Below, in pieces: positions 46,836-56,168 of a stretch of 64,000 nucleotides of DNA. Each line of letters starts with the position of its first letter. Position 1 is the first letter of the stretch. Source of the stretch: Brachybacterium timonense (GTDB lineage: Bacteria > Actinomycetota > Actinomycetes > Actinomycetales > Dermabacteraceae); contig NZ_LT984895.1 in the NCBI RefSeq assembly GCF_900258505.1, forward strand, positions 2,188,479 through 2,252,478, read 5' to 3'. The notes under the pieces were generated by a model. It did not search any database. It was not told the origin of the DNA and saw nothing but the letters and a program-made list of their open reading frames with translations. The position numbers were made by a program, and so were the translations under genes.

Positions 46836-47543
46836 TCACCGGAACAGCATGTCGATGACGATGTTCACCGAGTTCAACACCGACTGCCCCTTCGATCGCG
46901 AATAGTCGGTGTACAGGATGTGCACGGGATGCTCGCGCACCGTCAGCTCGTGCCGACCGATCTCCTCGACGATCTCGGAGGCGTGCGCCATCCGGTTCTG
47001 CTCAATGGTGATCACCTCGCAGGCGTGACGCCCGAGCACCCGCAGCCCGTTATGCGCATCAGTGAGACGCACGCCGCTGGTGAGATTCGAGTAGTGGACC
47101 GCACCCCACAGCACGAGGCGTTTGATCAGCCCCGGCTTCGTGCGCGCATCCAGAAAGCGGGAGCCAAGCACGACGTCCACCTGTTCCTGCTCACGCAGCG
47201 CGATCATCTGGGCGGCGTCATCCACCTGGTGCTGGCCGTCCGAGTCGAACGTCACGATCTGCCGCATCGCCGGATCGCGCAGCGCGTAGTCGATTCCGGT
47301 TTTGAGGGCAGCACCCTGCCCCATGTTGTAGGGGTGGCGCACCACGGCCGCCCCAGCGTCGCGGGCGATCTGGGCGGAGTCATCGGAGGAGCCGTCATCC
47401 ACGCACACCACCAGCGGATACCGGGTGCGCAGGTCGCGAATCACGTCGCCGACGACCGCGCCTTCGTTGAACAGCGGGACGACGAACCAGGTCGAGTCCG
47501 CGTAGGGCGCATCAGCGCTCGGGGTCGAACCAGCGTCGCTCAT
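46836..47543 (-). CDS. Family 2 glycosyltransferase, polyprenyl-phosphate sugar synthase type
   Basis: A 235-residue DPM1/PpgS-like enzyme expected to move a sugar from a nucleotide to polyprenyl phosphate. Motifs are TWFVVPLFNEGAVVGDVIRD, VVCVDDGSSDDSAQIARDAG, HPYNMGQGAALKTGIDYAL and the metal motif TFDSDGQHQVDD. There are no C-terminal helices, so the protein would need a membrane partner; the DUF2304 protein at 49004-49423 is the likely one, since such pairs (e.g. Rv3631/Rv3632) occur in other actinobacteria. A GAGAGAGA site precedes the ATG. Confidence 0.85.
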   Translation of the reverse strand: MSDAGSTPSADAPYADSTWFVVPLFNEGAVVGDVIRDLRTRYPLVVCVDDGSSDDSAQIARDAGAAVVRHPYNMGQGAALKTGIDYALRDPAMRQIVTFDSDGQHQVDDAAQMIALREQEQVDVVLGSRFLDARTKPGLIKRLVLWGAVHYSNLTSGVRLTDAHNGLRVLGRHACEVITIEQNRMAHASEIVEEIGRHELTVREHPVHILYTDYSRSKGQSVLNSVNIVIDMLFR

Positions 47544-47678
47544 ACCATCTCTCTCGGCGGGTCAGAGGGTGGTGCGTCCAGCGGACGCGCCTAGGAGGAT
47601 ACCCTGTCGTGGTGGGCGACCGAGGTCGCCTCCCATCGCACCAGGGCGCCTCGCGCCCACTCGAGGAGGAATCAGATC

Positions 47679-49004
47679 GTGAAGACCGCTGTCGTCGCAC
47701 TGGGAAAGATCGGGCTACCACTGGCTGTGCAGTTCGCAGACGCGGGCCACGAGGTGATCGGCGTCGACATCAACCCTCGACAGGTCGAGCTGATCAACCA
47801 GGCCACCGAACCCTTCCCGGGTGAGGCTCACCTGCAGGAGAAGCTTGAGGAGCTCGTCCCCGCAGGCCGCCTGCGCGCCACCACCGACTACGCGGAGGCG
47901 ATCCCCGGCGCTGACGCGATCGTGATCGTCGTGCCCCTGTTCGTCAATGACGAGACCTGGGAACCCGACTTCGACTGGATGGATGCAGCCACTCGTTCCT
48001 TCGCCGAGCACATCACCCCCGGCACCCTTGTCTCCTACGAAACCACCCTGCCCGTGGGCACCCTCCGCGGTCGTTTCGTCCCGATGATCGAAGAGATCTC
48101 CGGACTGAAGGAATCGAAGGACTTCTTCGCCGTCTTCTCCCCCGAGCGCGTGCTGACCGGTCGTGTCTTCGAGGACCTGCGCAAGTACCCCAAGCTGATC
48201 GGGGCGATGAGCGAAGAGTCCACCCGCCGTGCCCGCGAGTTCTACGAGTCCGCCCTCACCTTCGACGAGCGTTCCGACCTGCCGCGCCCCAATGGAGTGT
48301 GGGACCTGGGCTCGCCGGAGGCCAGCGAGCTCGCGAAACTAGCAGAGACCACCTACCGCGACGTGAACATCGGCCTAGCGAACGAGTTCGCGTTGTTCGC
48401 GCAGCAGGCTGGCATCGACGTGTACAAGGTGATCGAGGCGTCGAACTCGCAGCCGTACTCGCACATCCACCAGCCCGGGATCGCGGTGGGCGGTCACTGC
48501 ATCCCGGTGTACCCGCGGTTGTACCTGTCCACCGACCCCGACGCCGAGACCGTGCGCACAGCCCGCACGCTCAACGCTTCCGTGCCCGCCAAACTCGTTG
48601 GCCGCGCCACGGAGTTGCTGGGTGATCTGACGGGGCTGAAGGCCGTCGTGCTCGGTGCGTCTTACCGTGCTGGTGTCAAGGAGACCGCATTCTCCGGGGT
48701 GTTCCCCACTGTCGACGAATTGCGAGCCCGCGGCGCCGAGGTCGCGGTGCACGACCCCTTCTACACCGATGACGAGCTGCGTGGCTTTGGCTGGGACCCC
48801 TACCACGTGGGCGAGGCCGCGGACCTGGTCATCGTGCAGACCAACCATCCCGAGTACAAGGACCTCACCAGCAGTGACGTTCCCGGGGTGAAGCTGATCG
48901 TCGACGGCCGCAACATCACCACCGCCGAGAACTGGAGGGGCACCCCCCGCCTTGTCCACGGCGACGGACAGGGCTCCACGACCACCACGACGCCCGCCGC
49001 CTGA
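47679..49004 (+). CDS. wecC: Nucleotide-sugar dehydrogenase, probably UDP-ManNAc dehydrogenase
   Basis: A 441-residue enzyme of the UDP-glucose/UDP-ManNAc dehydrogenase family, which makes sugar acids in two NAD-dependent steps. The Rossmann motif is VVALGKIGLPLAVQFADAGH, the catalytic cysteine lies in AVGGHCIPVYPRL near residue 270, and the middle domain has SPERVLTGRVFEDLRKYP. The substrate is inferred: a UDP-GlcNAc 2-epimerase (WecB) in the same locus would supply UDP-ManNAc. A GAGGAGGA site precedes the GTG start, and the DUF2304 gene start shares one base with its stop. Confidence 0.87.
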   Translation: MKTAVVALGKIGLPLAVQFADAGHEVIGVDINPRQVELINQATEPFPGEAHLQEKLEELVPAGRLRATTDYAEAIPGADAIVIVVPLFVNDETWEPDFDWMDAATRSFAEHITPGTLVSYETTLPVGTLRGRFVPMIEEISGLKESKDFFAVFSPERVLTGRVFEDLRKYPKLIGAMSEESTRRAREFYESALTFDERSDLPRPNGVWDLGSPEASELAKLAETTYRDVNIGLANEFALFAQQAGIDVYKVIEASNSQPYSHIHQPGIAVGGHCIPVYPRLYLSTDPDAETVRTARTLNASVPAKLVGRATELLGDLTGLKAVVLGASYRAGVKETAFSGVFPTVDELRARGAEVAVHDPFYTDDELRGFGWDPYHVGEAADLVIVQTNHPEYKDLTSSDVPGVKLIVDGRNITTAENWRGTPRLVHGDGQGSTTTTTPAA

Positions 49005-49423
49005 TGGACACGCTGCTCGCGGGCCCGCTCAGCGGCGGGGCCTTCACCAACCGGGCGTTCATCATCCAGATCCTGCTCATCGCAGGAATCTTGGTGGTGA
49101 TGGCATGGCTGTTCGCCAAACGCGGCGCGAAACAGCTGGCTATCCGTCGGCTGCTGATCATCGCCTTCGGCGTGTTCGCCATCTTCACGGTGATCTTTCC
49201 GACGGTGCTCACTCGGGTAGCGAACTTCGTGGGCGTCGGCCGCGGAGCAGATCTGCTGCTGTACGCAACGGTGGTTGTGCTGCTCGGTGTGATCGCCGTG
49301 CAGGAAGCACGGGCGAAGAATGAGGAGAAGCGCTCGACATACCTGGCACGGCGGCTGGCGATCGATGAGGCACCCCCCGCCAGTGACTATCGCGAGCAGG
49401 CGCTGGGACACCGGGACGGATGA
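49004..49423 (+). CDS. DUF2304-family membrane protein
   Basis: A 139-residue protein with three membrane helices (near 18-36, 48-70 and 84-102), including AFIIQILLIAGILVVMAWLF and LLYATVVVLLGVIAVQEA, and a charged C-terminus. DUF2304 proteins usually accompany DPM1-like glycosyltransferases and are thought to anchor or stimulate them; the matching GT2 here is at 46836-47543 on the other strand. It shares one base with the upstream dehydrogenase stop and overlaps the next gene by 4 bases, so the three are co-translated. Confidence 0.85.
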   Translation: MDTLLAGPLSGGAFTNRAFIIQILLIAGILVVMAWLFAKRGAKQLAIRRLLIIAFGVFAIFTVIFPTVLTRVANFVGVGRGADLLLYATVVVLLGVIAVQEARAKNEEKRSTYLARRLAIDEAPPASDYREQALGHRDG

Positions 49424-51408
49424 TTGACGCCCTTGTGCTGGTGGCCGCTGGCATCGGTGTTCTGATTCTCCAGGTGCTCCCAGCCCTGGTATCAATTCGT
49501 CTGCTCGGTGGCTCCTGGTTACTGGCGTTCGCCCTTGCACCTGCATGCGGGTTCGGGCTGGCCGGCGTCGCGGCGATACTCGCCCACGGGATCGGCGTGC
49601 GCTGGGGCGTCTTGCCGTACGTGGTTTCTGCTGCCGCTGTAGTGATCATCGCTGGGCTGCTCCGTCACGCAGGGATCAGGTTGCCCGTGACACCTGTTTT
49701 GCAGGGACGGCTGATGCCGCGCCGTACAGTGCCGGGCGCACCGGTATGGCTGCTCGGTGCTGCGGCCGTTGCAATCATCCCGATCGCGCGTGCAGCACGG
49801 TGGCGTCCCGATGCAGTGCTCGAGCGTTGGGACACGCTGTACCATCTTTCGGCTCTGCAGCGCATTCGTGAGACAGGTGCGGGGTCGTCACTCACGCTTG
49901 GATCGGTCTCTAACACTGTGGGGAATGTGACGCCGTATCCAGCGGCGTTCCACGATCTCGTCTCTGTGGTGCCGTGGGTTCCGGTTCCGATCCTCCTCAA
50001 TGGGGCCACGTTGACACTCGCCGTCGTGCCGTGGGCGCTCGGGATCGCACTGCTTTCCCGCGCGACGCATCCCGGACTGCCATGGGCCCCGTTCGCCGGG
50101 GCGATTCTGGCCCTTCTCGTGCCTGCTGCTCCGCTGAACGAGTGGATTCACCTGTCGCCGATTCCTAATCTGACCGGCTTCGCCACCTTGCCCGGTTTCC
50201 TCGCTGGCACCTTAGCGCTGTGGAGGTCAGTTCTCGGCGACGACGTCAGTGCGCTGCCTCGCACTGCACGCGGATTCATCTCCTCCACTGCGGGGGTCGG
50301 AATCATCGCGTGGGGAGGCGTCGGCCTCACCCTCGTGCAGCCGAATGTCGCAGTGACCGCGCTTCTGATCATGGCTGCGCTCACTGGCGCAGACGCCGTG
50401 CGGACACGGCGCTCCGCGCCGCTACTCGCCCTCGTCCCGCTGGTGCTTCTCATACCGGTTGCCTTGCTTGTCTGGACTCCATTGGGCTCCGCTGTGACGG
50501 AGTTCGTCGGTGGTCTGCAGGTTCCCTGGTGGAATGCACTCGGCGAGGTCATGCTGGGACTGTGGACGGTCTGGCCGATGCCCCTCGGGGTGGTCATCGC
50601 ACTGCTGTGGTGGCCCGGTCTCGTACATAGTCTGCGGGGCGAGCGCCGCTGGCTCGCCCTTTCCTGGGCTGTACTTGTCGTGTTGTACCTCGATGCCGCC
50701 GTCGACTCGCCCCTGGACTTATCAGTCCTGTTCTACCGAGGCCAGGATCGGCTGTCGATGCCGTTAGCAATGGTCTCCTGCGTGCTTGCCATTGCCGGTA
50801 TACAGGTGTGGCGCGATGCGATACGACGGGGGCTGACCGGTGCCTCCGCTGGGACATCCAGCGCACAGCGCGGTGCTGTCGCCGCCGTCCTCGTGATCGC
50901 GGCGGCGATGGTGGTGACGCTGGGCTCCATACCGACGCGGTCCGACAACGCTGCCAAAAACCTGGATCCCGACTATCCCGGCAGGGGACGATTCCTGCAG
51001 GCAGATGAACGGATGGAGTTCGCTCGCATCGCTTCTACGCTCGATTCGAGCTCGACGATGCTGGCAAGCCCGTTCTCAGGGGGCGCGCACATGTATGCGC
51101 TGCACGGTCAGCAGGTGCGTTTCCCTGTCGCAGGTACCTCACTGCGCCACAGAGACATCCTCTTGATCCACGCCGCAGCGGATGCGGCCACTGATCCACA
51201 GGCATGTGCTTTCCTCAACAGATGGGGGATTCGGTACGTCTATCAGGATCGGATCTCGTATCAGTACGACAGCCGCTTCGAGCCGCTGGACCGCGACCTC
51301 ACCGGAATCGGGCCCGTTCTCATGCACACCTCGCATTCGACGTTGTACGAGGTGAACTGTGACCCAGGCGATGGCAGCACCGACTACCACCCTGGCGCCA
51401 GAACGTGA
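49420..51408 (+). CDS. DUF6541-like large membrane protein
   Basis: A 662-residue protein with about 12 membrane helices in the first 480 residues and a C-terminal soluble part ending near the repeated-looking AFLNRWGIRYVYQDRISYQY. The loop RWDTLYHLSALQRIRETG is a family mark. The layout resembles GT-C glycosyltransferases, so it may use a polyprenyl-linked sugar outside the membrane; this is inference. A related protein lies at 57720-59855. It contains four TTA leucine codons, rare in this genome. It overlaps both neighbours by 4 bases. Confidence 0.75.
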   Translation: MIDALVLVAAGIGVLILQVLPALVSIRLLGGSWLLAFALAPACGFGLAGVAAILAHGIGVRWGVLPYVVSAAAVVIIAGLLRHAGIRLPVTPVLQGRLMPRRTVPGAPVWLLGAAAVAIIPIARAARWRPDAVLERWDTLYHLSALQRIRETGAGSSLTLGSVSNTVGNVTPYPAAFHDLVSVVPWVPVPILLNGATLTLAVVPWALGIALLSRATHPGLPWAPFAGAILALLVPAAPLNEWIHLSPIPNLTGFATLPGFLAGTLALWRSVLGDDVSALPRTARGFISSTAGVGIIAWGGVGLTLVQPNVAVTALLIMAALTGADAVRTRRSAPLLALVPLVLLIPVALLVWTPLGSAVTEFVGGLQVPWWNALGEVMLGLWTVWPMPLGVVIALLWWPGLVHSLRGERRWLALSWAVLVVLYLDAAVDSPLDLSVLFYRGQDRLSMPLAMVSCVLAIAGIQVWRDAIRRGLTGASAGTSSAQRGAVAAVLVIAAAMVVTLGSIPTRSDNAAKNLDPDYPGRGRFLQADERMEFARIASTLDSSSTMLASPFSGGAHMYALHGQQVRFPVAGTSLRHRDILLIHAAADAATDPQACAFLNRWGIRYVYQDRISYQYDSRFEPLDRDLTGIGPVLMHTSHSTLYEVNCDPGDGSTDYHPGART

Positions 51409-52547
51409 CGACCTGTTCTTACCCCGGTGGGAAACCAGCTGATGACCGCGGCACCTGGCATTCCACGCGAGGCAACACCGACTACCGTCCCAGCCTGGAC
51501 GTTCTACGAATCGCGGCCGTCATCGGCGTGATCGGAGTGCATGTTCTGGCCGGGCCCGTCCAGGCGGGCGAGGCCGGTCTGCCCGTCGTCGCATTACGCA
51601 TTGCTCTGACAGTTGCTGCCCCGCTGTTCCTCATGATCACCGGAGCGCTCACGCTCGGGCCGGGACCGCACCGCGCCGGAGCCGGGGCATTCCTGTGGCG
51701 CCGCGTACGGCGCGTCGTGCCCGCTCTCGTGTTCTGGTCCGTCTTCTATCTCGTTGTCGTGTTGGCGTGGTGGAGCGGGGAGCAGCTGACGCCCGCTGCG
51801 CTTGCGCGCCGTGTGATCGAAGGGGAGACCTATACGCACCTCTGGTTTCTGTGGACGGTCCTCGCCATCTACGTCATCGCTCCGGTGCTGTCCGGTTATC
51901 TCTCGGCGAGTGGACACGTTGCAGGGGCACACGGGGAACGGCAACGCGCGTGGACCGTGGGTGTTATCTGGTGCAGCTGGGCCGCGACAGTCGCAGCTCT
52001 TCCACTGCTCACCTCAGGCTCCGCCGTCGGCGCAATTACTCCTGTCACCCCGGGCGCTTTGACCTTTGCACTGCTGTACGGCGGATACTGTGTGATCGGC
52101 CGTGCTGTGCTACTGACCGACGTCCCGCGCTATGCCGCCATTGCGTCGCTGATCGCGGCGATCGGGCTTCTAGCGATTCTGACGTGTGCGCGGTGGACCC
52201 AGCCACCGTACGGCCCTGAGCCGTCTGGGATGCTGGCACTTCTGGCGCCGTCGTATCTGAATCCTTTGGTGATGGCCGCATCTGCGGCCCTTTTCCTCGC
52301 GGTCCAGGGCATGTTGGGCTCATGGCTGCTCGAGGGCTCGGCAGCCTCGTGGCTCCGGTCAGCGGGCGAGGCAACGTTTGGCATCTACCTCGTGCACTTT
52401 GCGGTGCTTGTGATGCTGAGGGAACTGGGGCCACTCGGCAGCAGCCAGCCGTGGGCCCTTGCCCTGCTATGGCTGCTGACAACGGTTGTGTCAGCGGGTC
52501 TGGTGTTGCTCGGTCGGCTCATCCCCGTGGTGCGAGCTGTTCTCTGA
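51405..52547 (+). CDS. Acyltransferase family 3 (OafA-like) membrane protein
   Basis: A 380-residue membrane acyltransferase with about ten helices. The family start DVLRIAAVIGVIGVHVLAG carries the catalytic histidine near residue 46; the basic loop RRVRRVVPALVFWSVFY follows helix 2-3. Such enzymes add acetyl or other acyl groups to surface glycans. The GTG start overlaps the DUF6541-like gene by 4 bases, so it probably modifies the same polymer. It includes one TTA codon (51594). A convergent glycosyltransferase follows after 45 bases. Confidence 0.88.
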   Translation: MTTCSYPGGKPADDRGTWHSTRGNTDYRPSLDVLRIAAVIGVIGVHVLAGPVQAGEAGLPVVALRIALTVAAPLFLMITGALTLGPGPHRAGAGAFLWRRVRRVVPALVFWSVFYLVVVLAWWSGEQLTPAALARRVIEGETYTHLWFLWTVLAIYVIAPVLSGYLSASGHVAGAHGERQRAWTVGVIWCSWAATVAALPLLTSGSAVGAITPVTPGALTFALLYGGYCVIGRAVLLTDVPRYAAIASLIAAIGLLAILTCARWTQPPYGPEPSGMLALLAPSYLNPLVMAASAALFLAVQGMLGSWLLEGSAASWLRSAGEATFGIYLVHFAVLVMLRELGPLGSSQPWALALLWLLTTVVSAGLVLLGRLIPVVRAVL

Positions 52548-52592
52548 TCAAAGGTAGTGCAGCCGTTAGCGAGCGCGACGTGTGCCCCTCCC

Positions 52593-53792
52593 TCAGCGTG
52601 CAGTAGTGGTCGACTCGAGAATTTCGCGTGCGCCTTGAGCCGCGCAACCCGCCAGGGAGGCGTGGCGCAGTGTCCATTGGCGAAGGTCCTCACGTGTGGG
52701 GCGATTTTCACCGCGAAGCGCCTCGAGCATGCCCCGGGCGACGTCATGCGCGTCGTAGTCGCATGCCCAGCCCAGTGAATGGTCGCGGATCCGATCATAC
52801 GCAGCACCTTCACCTGCATGAACGACAGGGGTACCGCAGGCTGTCGCAGCATAGATCTTCGTCGGGAGCGCGAACTCATAGCCTTGCCCGGGGGTGATCG
52901 AGCTGAGTCCGGCAACTGCTCCGCGGAGGAAGCAAGCCACCTGTTGCGGCGGAATCTTCGGTCGGAATTCAACACCAGCGATGCCGCTCTCCCGCGCCCG
53001 GCGCTCAAGGGCGTCCCGCCCCGAGCCTTCGGAGAAAAATAGGATCCGTGCATCGGGTCGATGTTCCCGGACGCGGGCGAACGCATCGAGGAAGACCTCG
53101 GCGCCCTGCCACTCCGATACTGTTCCCGCGTAGACGAAATAGGGGCTTGCCCCGTCGGGGTTCTCCCCCGCATCCGGTCCATCCGGACAGAACGTGTCGG
53201 TATCGATGCCGTTGCCGATCATGACGCGTGAGGGAGCTTCCCCGATGAGCTCCGTGAGGCGTGCGTGCACGCCCGGGGAGATCGTGAGGACGCGTGCTGC
53301 CCGCCGCCACACCATCGTCTCCGCGGTACGCACCGCCGTGCGAACGATGGATGGGACGCCTTCGACGCTATCGGTGGCGTCTGACCAGATGTCTGCCGCA
53401 TAGAAGGTGTAGGGCACCCGACGCAGAGCAGCGATCAGCATGGCGACCAGGCCGGTGGTTGGCGGCGGCTCCACCACCAGAGCGTCCATGCGCCCCACCA
53501 GCAGTAAGCGCAGAGCGAGCGGAATATCGAAACTCAGGTAGGAGACATATCCGCGAACCTGTCCTTGTGTGTCACGTTTGACTGGCCAGCGCGACGGGGT
53601 GCCGGCGCGAGCAGCCCCATGAACTCCTGGCGGTGGGGCCGTGGTGAGAACCTTGACCTCGGCCCCCTGTTCCTCGAGAGCGACCGCGAGCGCTTCGAGG
53701 CGGAAAGCCGCCGCGCTCGCCTCCGGGGTGAACAGGCGGCTGGCGATCACCACGCGGGGGCGGGTGCCCATCTTTCGCGCCACGGCCCTCAT
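52593..53792 (-). CDS. WbuB-like family 4 glycosyltransferase
   Basis: A 399-residue GT-B enzyme. The opening RVVIASRLFTPEASAAAFRL, the middle ARVLTISPGVHARLTELIG and the donor-binding region PTKIYAATACGTPVVHAGEG are those of the WbuB/WbuB-like group that often adds an amino sugar in O-antigen or capsule units. The start overlaps the wecB stop by 4 bases (ATGA), which links it to UDP-ManNAc supply. The sugar itself is not certain. Confidence 0.85.
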   Translation of the reverse strand: MRAVARKMGTRPRVVIASRLFTPEASAAAFRLEALAVALEEQGAEVKVLTTAPPPGVHGAARAGTPSRWPVKRDTQGQVRGYVSYLSFDIPLALRLLLVGRMDALVVEPPPTTGLVAMLIAALRRVPYTFYAADIWSDATDSVEGVPSIVRTAVRTAETMVWRRAARVLTISPGVHARLTELIGEAPSRVMIGNGIDTDTFCPDGPDAGENPDGASPYFVYAGTVSEWQGAEVFLDAFARVREHRPDARILFFSEGSGRDALERRARESGIAGVEFRPKIPPQQVACFLRGAVAGLSSITPGQGYEFALPTKIYAATACGTPVVHAGEGAAYDRIRDHSLGWACDYDAHDVARGMLEALRGENRPTREDLRQWTLRHASLAGCAAQGAREILESTTTAR

Positions 53793-54853
53793 GCGCGCTC
53801 CGCCAGCAGATCAATCACGCGTATCGCCGCGCGGCCATCGCCGTAGAAGTCGGGGCGCGGCCCCTCCGGTCGCGGACGCTCGACTGCTGCAGCTAGCTCG
53901 GCGGGGTCCGCCACGAGTCGGTTCCACTCACCCTCCAGGGTTTCAACCCACTCGGTCTCGGTGCGAACCGTCGAGCAGGGCGCACCGAGCAGGTACGCCT
54001 CCTTCTGCAAACCGCCCGAGTCGGTCACCACGGCGCTGGCATGCTGCAGCGCGTTCATCAGATCCGGATATGCCAGTGGCTCGCCCACGTGCACCGCTCC
54101 ACCAGCCAAGTCGATCCCTGCCTCAGCGGACTTCGCCACCAAGCGAGGATGCGCGAACAGCGCGAGCGGCACCGACAGCGACTTCAAGGCCTCGATGATG
54201 GCGGCCAGGCGCTCGGGATCATCCGTGTTATCGGCGCGGTGGATCGTGGCGACCGCGAAATCGGCCTCGGGATCGATGCCGTCCGGAAGCCGCAAAGCGC
54301 TCCCTTCCACGGCGGCGGCGACGCGGAGACAGACATCGGTCATCACATCGCCGACAACCACCGCGCGATCCTCCAGCCCCTCCTGAGCGAGGTGCCCCCG
54401 GGCTACGTCGGTGGGGGCGAGCAGAAGATCAGCGGCGTGATCGGTGAGCACCCGGTTGTGTTCCTCAGGCATTCTGCGGTTGAAAGAGCGCAGACCCGCT
54501 TCGAGATGGGCCACTTTGAGGTGCATCTTCACGGCAGATAACGCGCCCGCAAGCGTCGAGTTCGTATCCCCATACACGAGAGTCCAGTCCGGTTGGTGCT
54601 GTTCGAGGACCTCATCCATTCCGGCGAGCATCGCTCCGGTCTGTCGCCCATGGGAGCCCGAGCCGACCGCCAGGTTGACGTCAGGCTCAGGGATCCGTAA
54701 GTCGGCGAAGAAGGCATCGGACATCTTGGCGTCGTAGTGCTGCCCCGTATGCACGATGATGTGCTCGACGTCCTCTCGCTGGGCGGCGGCGTCGGCGATT
54801 GCCGCGAGCTTCACGAACTGTGGGCGCGCACCCACCACGGACAGGATCTTCAT
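53789..54853 (-). CDS. wecB: UDP-N-acetylglucosamine 2-epimerase (non-hydrolysing)
   Basis: A 354-residue enzyme interconverting UDP-GlcNAc and UDP-ManNAc. Family motifs are MKILSVVGARPQFVKLAAIA, VHTGQHYD, VYGDTNSTLAGA, AHLEAGLRSFNRRMPEEHNR, HRADNTDDPERL and DSGGLQKEAYLLGAPC with ETEWVETLEGEWNRLV. The ATG at 54853 follows an AGGAG site and the MKILSVVGARPQ start is typical; a longer open frame upstream is not. With the dehydrogenase at 47679 it gives UDP-ManNAcA. Confidence 0.95.
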   Translation of the reverse strand: MKILSVVGARPQFVKLAAIADAAAQREDVEHIIVHTGQHYDAKMSDAFFADLRIPEPDVNLAVGSGSHGRQTGAMLAGMDEVLEQHQPDWTLVYGDTNSTLAGALSAVKMHLKVAHLEAGLRSFNRRMPEEHNRVLTDHAADLLLAPTDVARGHLAQEGLEDRAVVVGDVMTDVCLRVAAAVEGSALRLPDGIDPEADFAVATIHRADNTDDPERLAAIIEALKSLSVPLALFAHPRLVAKSAEAGIDLAGGAVHVGEPLAYPDLMNALQHASAVVTDSGGLQKEAYLLGAPCSTVRTETEWVETLEGEWNRLVADPAELAAAVERPRPEGPRPDFYGDGRAAIRVIDLLAERA

Positions 54854-54975
54854 CTCGTGCTCCTTGGAATGCTGGGGCTGAGTTCGGCGGCAGGCTATGA
54901 GCACTCCCACGATAGCGGGACCGTGCCGCCTCCGATCTGTTCGCCACGGCTTCTCCGGCCACAGGGCCCGATCGT

Positions 54976-54981
54976 TATAGT
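54976..54981 (+). promoter_or_regulatory. Candidate -10 box, leaderless start
   Basis: TATAGT lies 6 bases before the GTG at 54988 in otherwise GC-rich DNA, and no ribosome-binding site is present. It is the best leaderless candidate in the window. Confidence 0.55.
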
Positions 54982-54987
54982 GACCCC

Positions 54988-56136
54988 GTGCATGAACCGA
55001 CGATTCTGCTGATCAGCCTGTCGCCGATCGCCCGCGACTCCCGGGTGCTCCGACAGCTCTCGGTTGTCAGTGAGTTCGGCCGCGTGGTGACGGTGGGCTA
55101 TGGCCCGCGGCCAGACGGCTCGGCTGAACATATCGAGGTGCCTGGGAACCTGAAGACGCTACCCCAGACTCCGGCTGGGGTGGCACGCCTCGCACTGCGT
55201 CGCCTGCGATCAGCGGAACTCGCAGCGCCAGCTATCCAATGGGTGCTCCGAGCTCTAGAGGGCCGCCGCTTCGACGCCGTGGTAGCGAATGAGGCGCGCA
55301 TTCTTGCGCTCGCTGAGGCTGTGGCGCATGGTGCGCCGATCTGGGCCGACATGCATGAATGGGCCCCCGAGGAGCGCACCCACATCACGAGCTGGCGCCT
55401 TCTCGTGGCACCGCTGATGGACCATCTGTGCCGCACCTACCTCCCGCGCTGCGCTGCGGTAACGGCCGTCGGACCGAGTATCGCTCAGTTGTACAACGAG
55501 CATTACGGGGTCCCGACTCTGGTGATGCGGAATGCCTCGCGGTTCCAGGAGCTCGCCCCCTCCCCTGTCAAGGATGACCGCGTGCGTCTTGTGCATTCCG
55601 GCTCCGCTGTTCTCGGGCGGAATCTCGAGCTGATGATCGATGCGGTCAATGCGTTGCCGGAACGCTTCACCCTGGATCTGTACCTGGTGCCAGCTAATGA
55701 TGGTGGCACGTACATGCGGGCCCTGCGTGAGCGTGCAGCTTCCTCGAACCGTGTGACGTTCCATGACCCGGTTCCGCCCGCTGACCTTCCTCGCACGCTG
55801 AACGACTATGACCTCGGCGTCTTCTGGATCGAGCCGTTCAACACGAACGCGCGCCTCACCCTGCCCAATAAACTGTTCGACTTCGTGCAGGCCCGCATCG
55901 GTATGGCAATCGGCCCGAGCGAGGAGATGGAACCCGTTGTACGCAAGCATCAGCTCGGACCCATCGCCCAGGGCTTCGACCTCGCGCAGTGCATCGACTC
56001 GCTGAGAGACATCACGGCCATGGATGTGCGCCGTTGGAAGGACAGCGCCGACGCGGCTGCGCATGAGCTGAGCTTCGAGAAGGACGCTGAGGTCGCCCGC
56101 GGCATCTTGAGTCGCATGCTGCACCCGCACACCTAA
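54988..56136 (+). CDS. Family 4 glycosyltransferase
   Basis: A 382-residue GT-B enzyme. The start TILLISLSPIARDSRVLRQL is common in actinobacterial surface-polysaccharide glycosyltransferases; WADMHEWAPEERTHI and NKLFDFVQARIGMAIGPSEE are further family features, the latter in the nucleotide-sugar domain. The sugar is unknown. The GTG start at 54988 has a TATAGT box 6 bases upstream. It is divergent from wecB and 32 bases before the next glycosyltransferase gene. Confidence 0.85.
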   Translation: MHEPTILLISLSPIARDSRVLRQLSVVSEFGRVVTVGYGPRPDGSAEHIEVPGNLKTLPQTPAGVARLALRRLRSAELAAPAIQWVLRALEGRRFDAVVANEARILALAEAVAHGAPIWADMHEWAPEERTHITSWRLLVAPLMDHLCRTYLPRCAAVTAVGPSIAQLYNEHYGVPTLVMRNASRFQELAPSPVKDDRVRLVHSGSAVLGRNLELMIDAVNALPERFTLDLYLVPANDGGTYMRALRERAASSNRVTFHDPVPPADLPRTLNDYDLGVFWIEPFNTNARLTLPNKLFDFVQARIGMAIGPSEEMEPVVRKHQLGPIAQGFDLAQCIDSLRDITAMDVRRWKDSADAAAHELSFEKDAEVARGILSRMLHPHT

Positions 56137-56168
56137 CACACGCACAGATGGCGACCCCAGGAGGCCAC

